Shown here piece after piece: positions 41,651-50,105 of a stretch of 61,607 nucleotides of DNA (within the stretch, counting starts at the first letter, position 1; every line of letters starts with the position of its first letter). The notes beneath the pieces were generated by a model. That model did not search any database, was not told the DNA's origin, and was given only the letters and a program-made list of their open reading frames with translations. This DNA comes from an uncultured Collinsella sp. (GTDB taxonomy: Bacteria; Actinomycetota; Coriobacteriia; Coriobacteriales; Coriobacteriaceae), in contig CAUBMI010000006.1 of NCBI GenBank assembly GCA_958436995.1, positions 1-61,607 on the forward strand, read 5' to 3'. The position numbers and the translations under genes are program-made.

Positions 41651-42400
41651 TTAGGAGCGGGCGGCTCCGTCGACGGGGAGGATGGCGCCCGTGACGTAGG
41701 CGGACATGTCGCTCGCCAGGAAGACAAAGGCGTTGGCGACATCCTCGGGCTCGCCCATGCGGCCGAGCGGGATGGTAGCGATGATGGGCTTGATGACTTC
41801 TTCGGGCAGGTTGGCGACCATGTCGGTCCTGGTTACGCCGGGGGCGACGGCATTGACGCGAATGCCCACGGGGGCGAGCTCGCGTGAGAGCGACTGGACC
41901 ATGCCGTTGACGGCGAACTTGGACGTGGGATAGCCAACGCCGGAGGGCTGACCGTACTTAGCGACCATCGAGCTCGTGGTGGTGATGGTGCCACCGTGGC
42001 CGGCTTCGGTCATGATCTTGGCAGCGGCCTGGTGACCATTAAAGACGGCGACGACGTTGAGGTCCATGACCTTGGCGAACTCCTCGGCCGTGTAGTCCAA
42101 AAGGGGCGAGCGCTGGGAGATACCGGCATTGTTGACGACCGTGTCCAGGCCGCCCATATCGGCGGCAGCCTGGGTAAAGGCCTCGGTTACGGCCTCGAGC
42201 GAGGTGAGGTCGCAGGAGCGGCCCCAGACCTTGGCCTCGGGATAAGCGGTCGTCAGTTTCTCAACGGCAGCGTCGGCAGTCTCCTGGCGCGAGCCAAAGA
42301 CGGTGACGGCAGCACCTTCCTCGATAAAACGGCAGGCGATGGCATAGCCGATACCGCGCGTGCCTCCGGTGATGATTGCTTTCTTGCCCTCGAGCAACAT
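41651..42400 (-). CDS. Short-chain dehydrogenase/reductase, FabG-like
   Basis: 249 aa. TGGTRGIG (NAD(P) binding), NNAG, catalytic S-Y-K set (TSSMV ... YPTSK) and the C-terminal VTGAILPVDGA are those of classical SDRs; the best overall resemblance is to 3-oxoacyl-ACP reductase-type enzymes. Substrate cannot be stated: no fatty acid genes are adjacent. ATG 42400 follows GAGAGGAA. It stands alone between two terminators. Confidence 0.85.
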   Translation of the reverse strand: MLLEGKKAIITGGTRGIGYAIACRFIEEGAAVTVFGSRQETADAAVEKLTTAYPEAKVWGRSCDLTSLEAVTEAFTQAAADMGGLDTVVNNAGISQRSPLLDYTAEEFAKVMDLNVVAVFNGHQAAAKIMTEAGHGGTITTTSSMVAKYGQPSGVGYPTSKFAVNGMVQSLSRELAPVGIRVNAVAPGVTRTDMVANLPEEVIKPIIATIPLGRMGEPEDVANAFVFLASDMSAYVTGAILPVDGAARS

Positions 42401-42546
42401 GGTATTTCCTCTCATCGCGGGCGGACATTCGCAGCACAGCGTAGCCGTAACCGGAATCGGCCGTGTTTGCATATCGGTGAACGGTAGCCCGCGTTACCGA
42501 TGAGCGGCTCGCGCAAATGTGCTCTGCCGTTGTGCTTAGGGCAGGA

Positions 42547-42583
42547 GACAAAAGGGCTCCCGTCCCGCATCGGACGGGAGCCC
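42547..42583 (-). terminator. Intrinsic terminator of the homoserine dehydrogenase gene
   Basis: On the minus strand, GGGCTCCCGTCC / GGACGGGAGCCC form a 12-bp stem with a 6-nt loop followed by TTTTGT. Confidence 0.88.
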
Positions 42584-42614
42584 TCAAAGCGCATATTGCT
42601 AGGTGAGCGTTGAG

Positions 42615-43958
42615 CTAGTTGGCCATGACGCCTTCGGTCCAGGCCTCGACGTCCTCGATGCGCAGGACGTTGGCGACCTCGGCCACGCAGTCGACGCTGG
42701 CAAGCTCGGCGGCGGCAGCCTGGACGTCCTTCTCGAGTGCGCGGTGCGTCAGGAAGATGACCGAGCAGGCATCGCTGACGCCCGACTTGCCGTCCTCGAC
42801 CTGGTTGATGAGCGAGATCGAGATGTTGTGCTTGGCAAAGATGTCGACCGTCTCGGACAGGGCGCCCACGCGGTCGGCGACCTTCAGGCGCACATAGTAC
42901 TTGGTCTGGAGCTCGTCCATGGGCTTAAAGGCGAGGTTGTGGCCATAGGGCTCAATCTCGGGCAGCGGGGCCACGCCGCGGCTGATTTGCTCGGAGAGCG
43001 ACAGAATATCGCCCACGACGGCGCTCGCGGTGGGGAAGGAGCCTGCGCCCGCGCCGTAGAACATGGTCTCGCCCACGGCGTCGCCTACCACGTAGACAGC
43101 GTTCATGGCACCGTTGACCTTGGCAAGCATGTGGTCGGCGGGGATCAGCGTGGGATGGACGCGGACGTCGACGCCGGCGTCGGTGTTGCGGGCGATGCCG
43201 AGCAGCTTGATGGTGTAGCCGAGCTCGCGGGCCTGGGCGATGTCCTCGGCGCCGATGGTGCGGATGCCTTGCTGGTATACGTCGTCGGTGGTCACACGGG
43301 TGCCAAAGCCGATAGAGGCCAGGATTGCCGTCTTGCTGGCGGCGTCGAAGCCGTCGACATCGGCGGACGGGTCGGCCTCGGCATAGCCCTTGGCCTGCGC
43401 GTCGGCAAGCACGTCGGCGTAATCGGCGCCCTCGGCGTCCATGCGCGACAGGATATAGTTGGTGGTGCCGTTGAGGATGCCGGCGATGGTCAGGATCTTG
43501 TTGCCCACCAGGTCGTGCTCGAGCGTGCTCACGATGGGGATGCCGCCGCCGCAGCTGGCCTCGCACTTAATCTGTACGCCGCACGCGCGCGCCTTCTCGG
43601 CAAGCGTCTCGACGTGACGGCCCAGCAGGGCCTTGTTGGCAGAGACGACGTGCTTACCGTGCTCAAAGGCGGTGGTGAAGATCTCGGTTGCGGGGTGCTC
43701 GCCGCCGATCAGCTCGACGACGATGTCGATGGCGGGGTCGGTGACGACGTCGTGCCAGTCGCTCGTAAAGGCCTCGCGCTCAATGCCGGCTGCCTCGGCC
43801 TGCTCCCAGGCAAGCGCGCAGGCGCGGGTCAGCTTAAGGTCGATGCCGTAGGCTGCCAGGTACTCATCGTGGTGGCTCTTGATCAGACGGGCCACGCCGC
43901 CGCCGACGGTTCCCAGGCCGATCAGACCGACGTTCACGGTGCGCAGGGGTTCGCTCAT
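42615..43958 (-). CDS. hom: Homoserine dehydrogenase with ACT domain
   Basis: 447 aa. N-terminal Rossmann motif GLIGLGTVGGGV, central catalytic region (ASCGGGIPIVSTL, GILNGTTNYIL, EADPSADVDGFDAASK) and a C-terminal ACT domain (YYVRLKVADRVGALSETVDIFAKHN in part). It reduces aspartate semialdehyde to homoserine for threonine and methionine synthesis; the ACT domain suggests feedback control by threonine. ATG 43958 follows AAGGAG. A TAGAAT -10 candidate lies at 44013-44018 on the minus strand. Confidence 0.94.
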   Translation of the reverse strand: MSEPLRTVNVGLIGLGTVGGGVARLIKSHHDEYLAAYGIDLKLTRACALAWEQAEAAGIEREAFTSDWHDVVTDPAIDIVVELIGGEHPATEIFTTAFEHGKHVVSANKALLGRHVETLAEKARACGVQIKCEASCGGGIPIVSTLEHDLVGNKILTIAGILNGTTNYILSRMDAEGADYADVLADAQAKGYAEADPSADVDGFDAASKTAILASIGFGTRVTTDDVYQQGIRTIGAEDIAQARELGYTIKLLGIARNTDAGVDVRVHPTLIPADHMLAKVNGAMNAVYVVGDAVGETMFYGAGAGSFPTASAVVGDILSLSEQISRGVAPLPEIEPYGHNLAFKPMDELQTKYYVRLKVADRVGALSETVDIFAKHNISISLINQVEDGKSGVSDACSVIFLTHRALEKDVQAAAAELASVDCVAEVANVLRIEDVEAWTEGVMAN

Positions 43959-44456
43959 AGATAGCTCCTTCGTGCATCTCATGGATGGATTAACCGCTTA
44001 AAGGTTGAGTGCATTCTAGCGTGAACCGAGGGCGCGTGCTCGCCAGGCAACAGGAGTCGCACAAAACGGCACCCCCGAAACGCTGCGGAAACATTGGAAA
44101 CATGCTCGCTACAAACGGAACTCCGTAACAAACTGTCAACGTTTGCGCCATAAGGTTTGCCCCGTACCGCAAGACGGACGCGTCGCGGCCAGCGAAAAAA
44201 AAGGGGGACACCATGTTTATTCAGAGCGGGAACGCTTGTAACAGAATGGAAACATTACTTTTACACAATAAAGTGGCATTACTGCATAAAATAGTAGGGA
44301 AATGCTGAACTATGGATAAATGAACAAATCCAAAGAAAAGTTGAAATAATCGCCACTTTTCCTAACTAAAGCGTCTACTATTTTGCGAACGCCGAACACG
44401 GCGAAGGATGGCCTGTCGGGCAACCAAAACCCGACGAGATTTGAGAGGAGAGCCGC
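43959..44456. promoter_or_regulatory. Long divergent control region between hom and the liv operon
   Basis: 498 nt. The liv-proximal half (44190-44390) is markedly AT-rich against the genome. Candidates: TTGAAA (44341-44346) and TAACTA (44363-44368) with 16-nt spacing as a promoter; a hairpin GTCGGG/CCCGAC (44415-44435) in the 5' UTR; and a short leucine-rich frame (44213-44308). No known riboswitch consensus was recognised. Confidence 0.4.
44213..44308 (+). CDS. Possible 31-codon leader peptide upstream of livK
   Basis: ATG 44213 is preceded by AAGGGGG with 5-nt spacing. The 31-residue product contains five leucines, with runs TLLLH and ALLHKIV, rich in branched-chain residues and encoded partly by rare TTA codons. 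Location ahead of a branched-chain amino acid transporter suggests an attenuation leader. It may equally be chance in an AT-rich segment. Confidence 0.25.
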   Translation: MFIQSGNACNRMETLLLHNKVALLHKIVGKC

Positions 44457-45644
44457 ATGTCGAGCCTCACCGGTAAGTCATTGAACCCTGTTATGAATCG
44501 CAGGAGCGTTATCGCGAGCGCAGCAGGTCTGGGGGCAATGTCCATTCTAGCTGGCTGCTCCTCTAACGGCGGCGACAGCGGTTCCGCTTCGAGTGACGCT
44601 TCGTTTAAGATCGGCACCATCGGCCCGCTGACCGGTGCCGCTGCGTCCTACGGCAAGTCCGTTACCCAGGGCGTCGAGCTTGGCTGCAAGGATTTCTCGA
44701 CCAAGGAGCTGCCGCTTGTTAGCAAGGCCGAGGACGACCAGGCCGACGGCGAGAAGGCCGTTAACGCCTTTAATACCCTGCTCGACTGGGGCATGCAGGC
44801 CCTTGTCGGCCCGACCACCACGGGTGCGTCGGTTGCCGTTGCCGCAGAGTGCGGCAACGACCCCAAGACGTTCATGATCACCCCGTCCGCGTCCTCCGAG
44901 GACGTCACCGACGGCAAGGATTGCGTCTTCCAGGTTTGCTTCACCGACCCCAACCAGGGCGTCAACGCTGCCAAGTTCCTGGCGCAGAAGTATGCGGACG
45001 AGAAGTTCGTGCTGTTCTATAACTCCGGCGACGCTTATTCTTCGGGTGTCGCGGATGCCTTTAAGGCCCAGGCCGCTGAGTCCAAGCTCGAGATTGTCGA
45101 CGAGGAGACCTTTAAGGACGACTCCGCCACGAGCTTTACCAACCAGCTGACCAAGGCCAAGCAGGCCGGCGCCACCATGATCTTTGCGCCAATCTACTAC
45201 ACGCCTGCCTCGGTCCTGCTCAAGAACGCCAAGGACATGGGCTACGACGTCAAGATGATGGGCTGCGACGGCATGGACGGCATCCTGGGCGTTGAGGGCT
45301 TCGACACTTCTCTTGCCGAGGGTCTGCTGCTCATGACCCCGTTCTCCGCCGACGACGAGAAGAACGCCGACTTCGTCAACGCTTACAAGGATAAGTACGG
45401 CGATACCCCCGACCAGTTTGCCGCCGACGCCTACGATGGCGTGCACGCGGTGGCCGAGGCCCTCAAGGAGGCCGGTCTTGGTGTCGACGCCGACCCGACC
45501 GAGGTCGCCGAGAAGCTGCCCAAGGCTATGCTCAAGATTACCGTTGACGGTCTGACCGGCAAGCTCACCTGGAACGATAAGGGTCAGGTCCAGAAGGACC
45601 CCACGGCGTACGTTATCACCGATGGCAAGTACGTACAGGCCTAA
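44457..45644 (+). CDS. livK: Branched-chain amino acid ABC transporter, substrate-binding lipoprotein
   Basis: 395 aa. The signal region has a twin-arginine-like NRRS followed by a hydrophobic stretch and a lipobox LAGC (Cys about 34), so it is exported and lipid-anchored. The mature protein is a type I periplasmic-binding fold (FKIGTIGPLTGAAASYG, VGPTTTGASVAVAAE, MITPSASSEDVTDG, GCDGMDGILG). It captures leucine/isoleucine/valine or a related ligand for the four downstream subunits. ATG 44457 follows GAGAGGAG. Hairpins between livK and livH may favour higher livK expression. Confidence 0.92.
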   Translation: MSSLTGKSLNPVMNRRSVIASAAGLGAMSILAGCSSNGGDSGSASSDASFKIGTIGPLTGAAASYGKSVTQGVELGCKDFSTKELPLVSKAEDDQADGEKAVNAFNTLLDWGMQALVGPTTTGASVAVAAECGNDPKTFMITPSASSEDVTDGKDCVFQVCFTDPNQGVNAAKFLAQKYADEKFVLFYNSGDAYSSGVADAFKAQAAESKLEIVDEETFKDDSATSFTNQLTKAKQAGATMIFAPIYYTPASVLLKNAKDMGYDVKMMGCDGMDGILGVEGFDTSLAEGLLLMTPFSADDEKNADFVNAYKDKYGDTPDQFAADAYDGVHAVAEALKEAGLGVDADPTEVAEKLPKAMLKITVDGLTGKLTWNDKGQVQKDPTAYVITDGKYVQA

Positions 45645-45676
45645 TAGACCGCCTTACATAGAGCGGTTTTGATCCC

Positions 45677-45736
45677 AAGCAGGGGAGGTTTGGCCTTCCC
45701 TGCTTGCTTGGTATCTAGGGACAGTGTAACGTCCCT
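45677..45736. repeat. Two intercistronic hairpins between livK and livH
   Basis: AAGCAGGG (45677-45684) pairs with CCCTGCTT (45698-45705). AGGGAC (45717-45722) pairs with GTCCCT (45731-45736). The second carries the GGGAC/GTCCC core shared with other palindromes in this window. They may stabilise the livK mRNA 3' end or partly terminate transcription. Confidence 0.5.
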
Positions 45737-45782
45737 GTTTCATACATTAACTGGAAACCTATTCGAAAGGGGGATGTGGAAC

Positions 45783-46664
45783 ATGACGGTCTTTATCCAA
45801 TACCTGGTCAACGGCCTGTCCATGGGCAGCGTCTACGCCATCATCGCGTTGGGCTACACCATGGTCTACGGTATCGCCAAGATGCTGAACTTCGCTCACG
45901 GCGACGTTATCATGGTCGGTGCCTATGTCTCGTTCTGTGCCACGTCGTATCTCGGCCTCCCGGGCTGGGCATCTGTAATTCTCTCTTGTGTGGTCTGCAC
46001 CGTTCTCGGTGTTCTCATCGAGGGTCTGGCATACAAGCCGCTGCGTCAGGCGGGCCCGCTGGCCGTTCTGATCACGGCCATCGGCGTGTCTTACTTCCTG
46101 CAGAACGCCGCGCAGCTTCTGTGGGGCGCCACGCCCAAGAACTTCACTTCGCTCGTCACCTTCCAGGTGCCGGAGTTCTTGGCCAAGTTCAATGTAAGCG
46201 CCGTTTCGCTCGTCACCATCGTCGCCTGCCTGGTTATCATGGCCGGTCTGATGTTCTTTACAGGTAAGACCAAGATGGGCAAGGCCATGCGCGCCGTGTC
46301 CGAGGACAAGGCAGCCGCTCAGCTCATGGGCATCAACGTCAACCGTACCATCTCGATGACGTTTGCCATCGGCTCCGCCCTTGCCGCCATCGCCGGTGTG
46401 CTCCTGTGCTCCTACTCGCCGGTCCTGCAACCCACCACGGGCGCCATGCCTGGCATCAAGGCCTTCGACGCCGCCGTCTTCGGCGGTATCGGCTCCATCC
46501 CCGGTGCCTTTGTCGGTGGCATTCTCATCGGCATCATCGAGGCGATGGCACAGGCTTACATTTCCACGAGCCTTGCCAACTCCATCGTCTTTGGTGTTTT
46601 GATCATCGTCCTGCTCGTCAAGCCTGCCGGCCTCTTGGGCAAGTACGTCCCCGAGAAGGTGTAG
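45783..46664 (+). CDS. livH: Branched-chain amino acid ABC transporter permease LivH
   Basis: 293 aa with about eight membrane segments. Family motifs: GSVYAIIALGYTMVYGIAKMLNFAHGD at the start, MRAVSEDKAAAQLMGINV (coupling region) and GGIGSIPGAFVGG. One half of the membrane channel for the liv importer. ATG 45783 follows AAAGGGGG with 9 nt spacing. Confidence 0.93.
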   Translation: MTVFIQYLVNGLSMGSVYAIIALGYTMVYGIAKMLNFAHGDVIMVGAYVSFCATSYLGLPGWASVILSCVVCTVLGVLIEGLAYKPLRQAGPLAVLITAIGVSYFLQNAAQLLWGATPKNFTSLVTFQVPEFLAKFNVSAVSLVTIVACLVIMAGLMFFTGKTKMGKAMRAVSEDKAAAQLMGINVNRTISMTFAIGSALAAIAGVLLCSYSPVLQPTTGAMPGIKAFDAAVFGGIGSIPGAFVGGILIGIIEAMAQAYISTSLANSIVFGVLIIVLLVKPAGLLGKYVPEKV

Positions 46665-46673
46665 GTGAGCGTT

Positions 46674-47753
46674 ATGAAGTTTCTTAAAGACAAGCAGACG
46701 CGTCACGACTTTGTTACGTACGCCATGTGCCTTGTGGCGTTCGCCATCGTGTTCTTTATGCAGTCCAACCATATGATTCCGCGCATGATCGCCGGTCAGC
46801 TGGTTCCCATCACGGCCTATATCGTCATGGCCATCTCCCTTAACCTCGTCGTCGGCATCGCGGGCGACTTGTCGCTGGGCCACGCGGGCTTTATGAGCGT
46901 CGGCGCCTATACGGGCATCGTCACCGCGGTCGCGCTGGAGAGCGCCGTTCCCTCCGATCCGGTGCGCCTTATCATCAGTATCGTGGTCGGCGCCATCGCT
47001 GCCGCCATCCTGGGCTTCTTGATCGGCATCCCGGTCCTGCGCCTGAGCGGCGACTATCTGGCCATCGTGACCCTGGCTTTTGGCGAGATCATCAAAGAGA
47101 TCGTCACCTGCCTCATTGTGGGCGTCGACTCCCGCGGCCTGCATGTGATCTTTAACATCACGGGTAACTCCACGATCGACGACCTGCACCTGCTCGAGGA
47201 CGGCACCGCCATCATCAAGGGCGCGCAGGGCGCATCGGGCGTGTCGACCTATTCGACTTTCCTTGCCGGCGCCATCCTGGTCATGGTCGCGCTCGTGATT
47301 GTACTCAACCTGGTCCGCAGCCGTACCGGCCGTGCCATTATGGCCGTGCGCGACAACAAGATCGCTGCCGAGTCCGTGGGTATCTCCGTCACCCAGTACC
47401 GCATGATCGCCTTCGTGGTTTCCGCCGCTCTCGCCGGTGCTGCCGGAGCCCTCTTCGGCGGTAACTTCTCGCAGCTCTCCGCCACCAAGTTCGACTTCAA
47501 CACGTCCATCCTCATCCTGGTATTCGTGGTCCTGGGCGGTCTGGGCAATATGCGCGGCTCCGTCATCGCGGCGGCGTTGCTCACGGTGCTTCCCGAGCTG
47601 CTCCGTCAGTTCTCGGACTACCGCATGCTCATCTACGCCATCGTGCTGATCCTGGTCATGATCTTTACCAACAACCCGCAGCTCAAGGCGTTCTTCGCAC
47701 GCATTAAGGACCGCTTTGCTTCCAAGAAGGAGGTGGCAGCCGATGCCCAGTAA
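46674..47753 (+). CDS. livM: Branched-chain amino acid ABC transporter permease LivM
   Basis: 359 aa from ATG 46674 (a GTG at 46665, immediately after the livH stop, is an alternative). About nine to ten membrane segments; LivM motifs NLVVGIAGDLSLGHAGFM, GIPVLRLSGDYLAIVTLAFGEI and AVRDNKIAAESVGI. Pairs with LivH. An insert of about 45 residues with FNITGNSTIDDL and VSTYSTF probably forms an extracytoplasmic loop. Overlaps livG by 11 nt. Confidence 0.92.
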   Translation: MKFLKDKQTRHDFVTYAMCLVAFAIVFFMQSNHMIPRMIAGQLVPITAYIVMAISLNLVVGIAGDLSLGHAGFMSVGAYTGIVTAVALESAVPSDPVRLIISIVVGAIAAAILGFLIGIPVLRLSGDYLAIVTLAFGEIIKEIVTCLIVGVDSRGLHVIFNITGNSTIDDLHLLEDGTAIIKGAQGASGVSTYSTFLAGAILVMVALVIVLNLVRSRTGRAIMAVRDNKIAAESVGISVTQYRMIAFVVSAALAGAAGALFGGNFSQLSATKFDFNTSILILVFVVLGGLGNMRGSVIAAALLTVLPELLRQFSDYRMLIYAIVLILVMIFTNNPQLKAFFARIKDRFASKKEVAADAQ

Positions 47754-48603
47754 ATTTGAGTTCAACAAGGGCAAGATGGTCCCGTATCCTTCTGGCGCCA
47801 TCGTTCCCGACCGCGACCTGGGCCAGCGCCCGGCGCTCGAGTGCATCCACTTGGGCATTGAATTTGGCGGCCTTAAGGCAGTCGACGACTTTAGCCTGAC
47901 CATCGGTAAGACCGAGATCGCCGGTCTGATCGGTCCCAACGGTGCCGGTAAGACCACGGTCTTCAACCTGCTCACCAAGGTGTACCAGCCCACGCACGGT
48001 ACCATCCTGCTCGACGGTGAGGACACCTCGGGCAAGTCGGTCTATCAGGTCAACCGCATGGGTATTGCCCGTACCTTCCAGAACATTCGCCTGTTCAACA
48101 CCATGACGGTGGAGGACAACGTCAAGGTCGGTCTGCACAACCAGGAGCGCTACTCCGGCTTTGAGGGCGTGCTGCGCCTGCCGACGTATTGGAAGCACGA
48201 GAAGGCCGCCCACGAGCGCGCCATGGAGCTGCTGTCCATTTTTGATATGGAGCACCTGGCAAACGAGCAGGCCGGCTCGCTGCCTTACGGCGCCCAGCGT
48301 CGTCTGGAGATCGTCCGCGCGCTTGCCACCAACCCCAAACTGCTGCTGCTCGACGAGCCTGCCGCCGGCATGAACCCGTCCGAGACCGCGGAGCTCATGG
48401 AGAACATCGTCAAGATCCGCGACACCTTTGGCATCGCCATTATGCTTATCGAGCATGATATGTCGCTCGTCATGAACATCTGCGAGGGCATCTGCGTGCT
48501 CAACTTTGGTAAGGTCATCGCCAAGGGCACGGCCGAGGAGATCCAGAACAACGATGCCGTAATTGAGGCATATCTGGGCAAGCAGGATAAGGGGGAGAAC
48601 TAA
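47743..48603 (+). CDS. livG: Branched-chain amino acid ABC transporter ATPase LivG
   Basis: 286 aa. Walker A GPNGAGKTT, signature LPYGAQRR, Walker B LLLLDEPAAGMNP and switch EHDMS are intact. A leading 30-residue stretch precedes the ABC domain. RBS GAAGGAGG lies within the end of livM. It powers uptake together with LivF. Confidence 0.94.
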   Translation: MPSKFEFNKGKMVPYPSGAIVPDRDLGQRPALECIHLGIEFGGLKAVDDFSLTIGKTEIAGLIGPNGAGKTTVFNLLTKVYQPTHGTILLDGEDTSGKSVYQVNRMGIARTFQNIRLFNTMTVEDNVKVGLHNQERYSGFEGVLRLPTYWKHEKAAHERAMELLSIFDMEHLANEQAGSLPYGAQRRLEIVRALATNPKLLLLDEPAAGMNPSETAELMENIVKIRDTFGIAIMLIEHDMSLVMNICEGICVLNFGKVIAKGTAEEIQNNDAVIEAYLGKQDKGEN

Positions 48604-49317
48604 ATGGCAGAGCCGATGCTTTCCGTCTACAACATCAACGTCTGGTACGGCGCTATCCACGCCATCAAGGACATCTCCTTTAACGTCAACGAGGGCGAGA
48701 TCGTGGCCCTGATTGGTGCCAACGGTGCTGGCAAGTCCACGACGCTTAAGACCGTCTCGGGCCTGCTGCGCTCTAAGACCGGCTCCATCAAGTTTATGGG
48801 CGAGGACATTACCCATACGCCCGCTGATAAGCTGGTTGGTAAGGGCCTGGCTCAGGTTCCCGAGGGACGTCGCGCCTTTTTGCAGATGACGGTCGAGGAG
48901 AACCTGGAGATGGGTGCCTATACGCAGCCCAAGTCCACGGTGGCTCCGGGCCTGGAGCGCGTCTACGAGCAGTTCCCGCGCCTGAAGGAACGTCGTCGCC
49001 AGGTCGCCGGCACCCTTTCAGGCGGCGAGCAGCAGATGCTCGTTATGGGGCGCGCCCTTATGAGTAACCCCAAACTGCTCATGCTCGACGAGCCTTCCAT
49101 GGGCCTGGCGCCGATTCTGATTGAGCAGATCTTCCAGATTGTCGAGGACCTGCACAAGGCCGGCACCACGGTGCTTCTGGTCGAGCAGAACGCGCAGATG
49201 GCGCTCTCGATCGCCACGCGTGGCTACGTGCTCGAGACCGGCAAGATCACCATGACCGGCACCGGCCAAGAGCTCCTGCACGACGATAACGTTCGCAAGG
49301 CATATCTGGGCGGCTAG
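48604..49317 (+). CDS. livF: Branched-chain amino acid ABC transporter ATPase LivF
   Basis: 237 aa. Walker A GANGAGKST, signature LSGGEQQ, Walker B LLMLDEPSMGLAP and switch VEQNA are intact. It starts 1 nt after the livG stop, completing the five-gene importer. A GC hairpin follows. Confidence 0.94.
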   Translation: MAEPMLSVYNINVWYGAIHAIKDISFNVNEGEIVALIGANGAGKSTTLKTVSGLLRSKTGSIKFMGEDITHTPADKLVGKGLAQVPEGRRAFLQMTVEENLEMGAYTQPKSTVAPGLERVYEQFPRLKERRRQVAGTLSGGEQQMLVMGRALMSNPKLLMLDEPSMGLAPILIEQIFQIVEDLHKAGTTVLLVEQNAQMALSIATRGYVLETGKITMTGTGQELLHDDNVRKAYLGG

Positions 49318-49323
49318 GGACTT

Positions 49324-49345
49324 CCGCCGTTCTGCCGAACGGCGG
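49324..49345 (+). terminator. GC hairpin at the end of the liv operon
   Basis: CCGCCGTTC (49324-49332) pairs perfectly with GAACGGCGG (49337-49345) across a 4-nt loop, 6 nt after the livF stop. No T tract follows, so termination may be inefficient. Confidence 0.55.
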
Positions 49346-49362
49346 ACCGGCCGACGCTGCGC

Positions 49363-49575
49363 GGGCGCCCTGATCGACGTGCCGAAGCTCCTCACCCTTG
49401 GGGCTATGCCGCGGTACGAGGCCAGGTGGTCATGGTCCGGGAACCTCGCGATGTCGAATGACACCGCGAGGTTCGCCGCCGTCCTCGGCGACCTCGACCC
49501 CCGAGTGGGCGATCCCCACGCGCTAACGCCTGCAAACAAGGGGATCGCCAAGACGCCGCCGGGCACCTCCGTCAT
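49363..49575 (-). pseudogene. Decayed IS110-family transposase fragment
   Basis: On the minus strand the translation contains MTEVPGG at the upstream end and, about 38 codons later, ARFPDHDHLASYRGIAPR followed by SFGTSIR. This is the C-terminal block of IS110-type (Transposase_20) enzymes, where LTEVPGVG and F...HLASYAGLAP..SGTSI are standard. The segment between is out of frame, and the N-terminal DEDD catalytic part and the end of the protein are missing. It is a relic, not a functional element. Confidence 0.55.
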
Positions 49576-49667
49576 AGACGTGGAAGTGCGGCCGCGCTGA
49601 AGCTCTGCGCGGTGTCTGCTCGCTTATGTGCGCATCACGAAGGAAGACCAGATCGGTGAGCGGGATT

Positions 49668-49832
49668 GGCCCGAAGTCGAGAGATTCCCATCAGCCTCTC
49701 GTCGGTCGATGACCGGTTCACCACGCAGGAAGAGCGTGACGGAAGGTCTCGCAAAAAGGCTCCGAGCGCGGCGTGCTCATGCCCGTCGTGGTGCGCCCGA
49801 AGGGGGGGACGGCTGCTACGAGCTCGATCATT
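49668..49832 (+). pseudogene. Decayed ParB/RepB-like fragment
   Basis: On the plus strand one frame gives ARSREIPISL, a second gives ERGVLMPVVVRPK and a third continues EGGDGCYEL. In order these match the ParB N-terminal domain of integrative or plasmid elements (EIPISLIDDF ... ERGVLMPVVVRPKEGG.YELVSGHRR), broken by frameshifts and cut before the GHRR-type motif. It lies between the IS110 relic and the truncated DUF4097 gene and points to a lost mobile element. Confidence 0.45.
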
Positions 49833-49893
49833 TGCGAGGAGAAGACGAACCAGTCGTTGCAGATCCAATATGGATCTCGCCGACCTCGGCAAG

Positions 49894-50091
49894 CTACTCG
49901 ATGAGTGGAAGCCCTGTCGGGTCGTCTATTTCAACACCACCCAGAATGATGGTGTCATCGCGCAGGTCGATCTGCGTGTTGAGCACAGCGAGGTTAAAGC
50001 CGGAGGCCACAAATCCGATAGCAGCCAGGACGAGCCCCGTGGCAACAAGCCCACCCGCTACGGCAAGGTAAATCCTTTTTACGCTGGACAT
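49894..50091 (-). pseudogene. Truncated membrane-anchored DUF4097-type gene
   Basis: 65 codons. It encodes one N-terminal membrane segment (about 8-30, YLAVAGGLVATGLVLAAIGFVASG) and the very start of an exported domain (DDTIILGGVEIDDPTGLPLIE), then stops. In PadR-DUF1700 cassettes the third gene normally encodes a DUF4097 protein of 200 or more residues starting with just such an anchor, so the beta-repeat domain appears to have been lost where the mobile-element relics begin. RBS AAGGAG is intact, so a short peptide could still be made. Confidence 0.55.
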
Positions 50092-50105
50092 GTTTGCACT
50101 CCTTC

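Noticed and set aside
42603..43964. A 453-codon open frame opposite hom
   Set aside because: Mirror of the homoserine dehydrogenase gene; no recognisable motif.
43959..44456. T-box or other riboswitch ahead of hom or livK
   Set aside because: I could not find a T-box consensus, nor any other riboswitch core I recognise; only simple hairpins are visible.
45759..48035. A 758-codon open frame antisense to livHMG
   Set aside because: Composition is His/Asp/Gly/Arg-rich without structure; livH, livM and livG on the other strand are unmistakable.
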